Source of the DNA: Acanthamoeba sp. SK_2022b
Taxonomy: Eukaryota; Discosea; Longamoebia; Acanthamoebidae
DNA length: 17,833 bases
Direction: 5' to 3'
Assembly: GCA_027943245.1 (NCBI GenBank)
Contig: JANDJZ010000767.1
Span: 1-17,833, forward strand
Below the pieces are notes generated by a model. That model was given only the letters and a program-made list of their open reading frames with translations, was not told where the DNA came from and searched no databases. Numbering within the stretch: position 1 is the stretch's first letter; the number at the start of each line of letters is the position of its first letter. Positions 17,527 to 17,833 of this stretch are shown here, in pieces. The translations under genes and the position numbers were made by a program.

Positions 17527-17833
17527 TCACAGTTCGTGCGGAGGCGGAGGCCACACGGGGCTGCACCACGCCGGCGTGCTCGTGGCCACCTCGTCGAGGA
17601 GCCTGGCCGATCGGAGGCGGGCCAGCAGCAGCTCTCCGGCCTCACGGGTCAGGTTGCTCCCCTGCACGATCACGACCATCGAGGGACAGCGGACAGCGTA
17701 AGTAGAGAATGGCGTGGCCAGCCAGTCTCTCTCTCTCACACACACACGCACAGAGAGAGAGAGAGAGAGAGGGGAAAGCGGTGGGGCCAGTGTACTCTCG
17801 CTACGCTGCCGGCCCCCTCGCGTCCCGACAGAG
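17527..17833 (-). CDS. 3' end of an unidentified gene, partial
   Basis: On minus, an open frame ends at TGA 17529-17527. Its last part reads MVVIVQGSNLTREAGELLLA and on through RLRSARLLDEV to a Pro-rich tail. An acceptor (GTGCAG) directly before GGGAGC is possible at 17670, or the exon starts further upstream near the GA/CT repeats at 17729-17770. Family not recognised. The codons are GC-rich like neighbouring exons, which supports a real exon, but identity and upstream structure are outside what can be seen. Confidence 0.4.
   Translation of the reverse strand, partial: SVGTRGGRQRSESTLAPPLSPLSLSLSVRVCVRERDWLATPFSTYAVRCPSMVVIVQGSNLTREAGELLLARLRSARLLDEVATSTPAWCSPVWPPPPHEL
17724..17771. repeat. 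CT / CA / GA compound repeat with inverted-repeat arms
   Basis: On plus: a TCTCTCTC run, a CACACACACGCACA stretch, then an AGAGAGAG run. The TC and AG arms are complementary and could form a hairpin with the CA stretch as its loop. It lies in a probable intron of the partial minus-strand gene. Confidence 0.7.

Noticed and set aside
1..17833. tRNA, rRNA, transposon or viral genes
   Set aside because: No cloverleaf, rRNA core, reverse transcriptase, transposase or terminal repeat was recognised on either strand by eye.

Overview
This window is nuclear DNA from an intron-dense, compact, GC-rich protist. Genes are broken by many short introns (about 35 to 230 nt), and neighbouring genes lie tens of bases apart in tail-to-tail or head-to-head pairs. 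Proteins match general eukaryotic families: condensin, METTL4, PDI, a mitochondrial ribosomal protein. No bacterial operon, CRISPR array, insertion sequence, tRNA or rRNA is visible. An Acanthamoeba-like amoebozoan is my best guess from genome style alone; the sequence does not prove it.

Layout: (1) 1-2639, plus strand: 3' part of a Sac-domain phosphoinositide phosphatase with an hSac2-type C-terminal domain (10 exons visible). (2) 2789-9376, minus: complete condensin complex subunit 1 (CND1/NCAPD2), 19 exons, 1537 residues. (3) 9403-12552, plus: METTL4-like MT-A70 adenine N6-methyltransferase, 13 exons; the start is uncertain. (4) 12587-14136, minus: SERHL-like alpha/beta hydrolase, 7 exons. 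(5) 14207-14605, minus: small single-membrane-span protein, possibly a COX7C/Cox8-like subunit. (6) 14618-15072: no gene I can support. (7) 15073-16783, minus: two-domain protein disulfide isomerase with signal peptide and C-terminal KDEL, 9 exons. (8) 16892-17438, plus: mitochondrial ribosomal protein mL49, 2 exons. (9) 17527 to the window end, minus: 3' end of an unidentified gene.

The genes do not form one pathway; this looks like ordinary housekeeping gene order. I placed every exon by joining reading frames across splice sites with matching phase and comparing the result with remembered family sequences, so identities are firm for the main genes while a few junctions are not.

The unusual material is in the introns. 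Most carry a microsatellite, each with its own unit. CT repeats read CT in the transcript sense of the gene that holds them. Many introns carry a C-run just after the donor and a G-run just before the acceptor in the transcript sense, so the intron ends could pair. The fourth intron base is C in more than half of the 54 donors modelled, often as GTAC. Two introns appear to use GC donors, and one 168-nt intron with a poly-Asn frame is stop-free and a multiple of three. The two PDI thioredoxin domains share intron positions and exon lengths. No new defence or mobile system was found.
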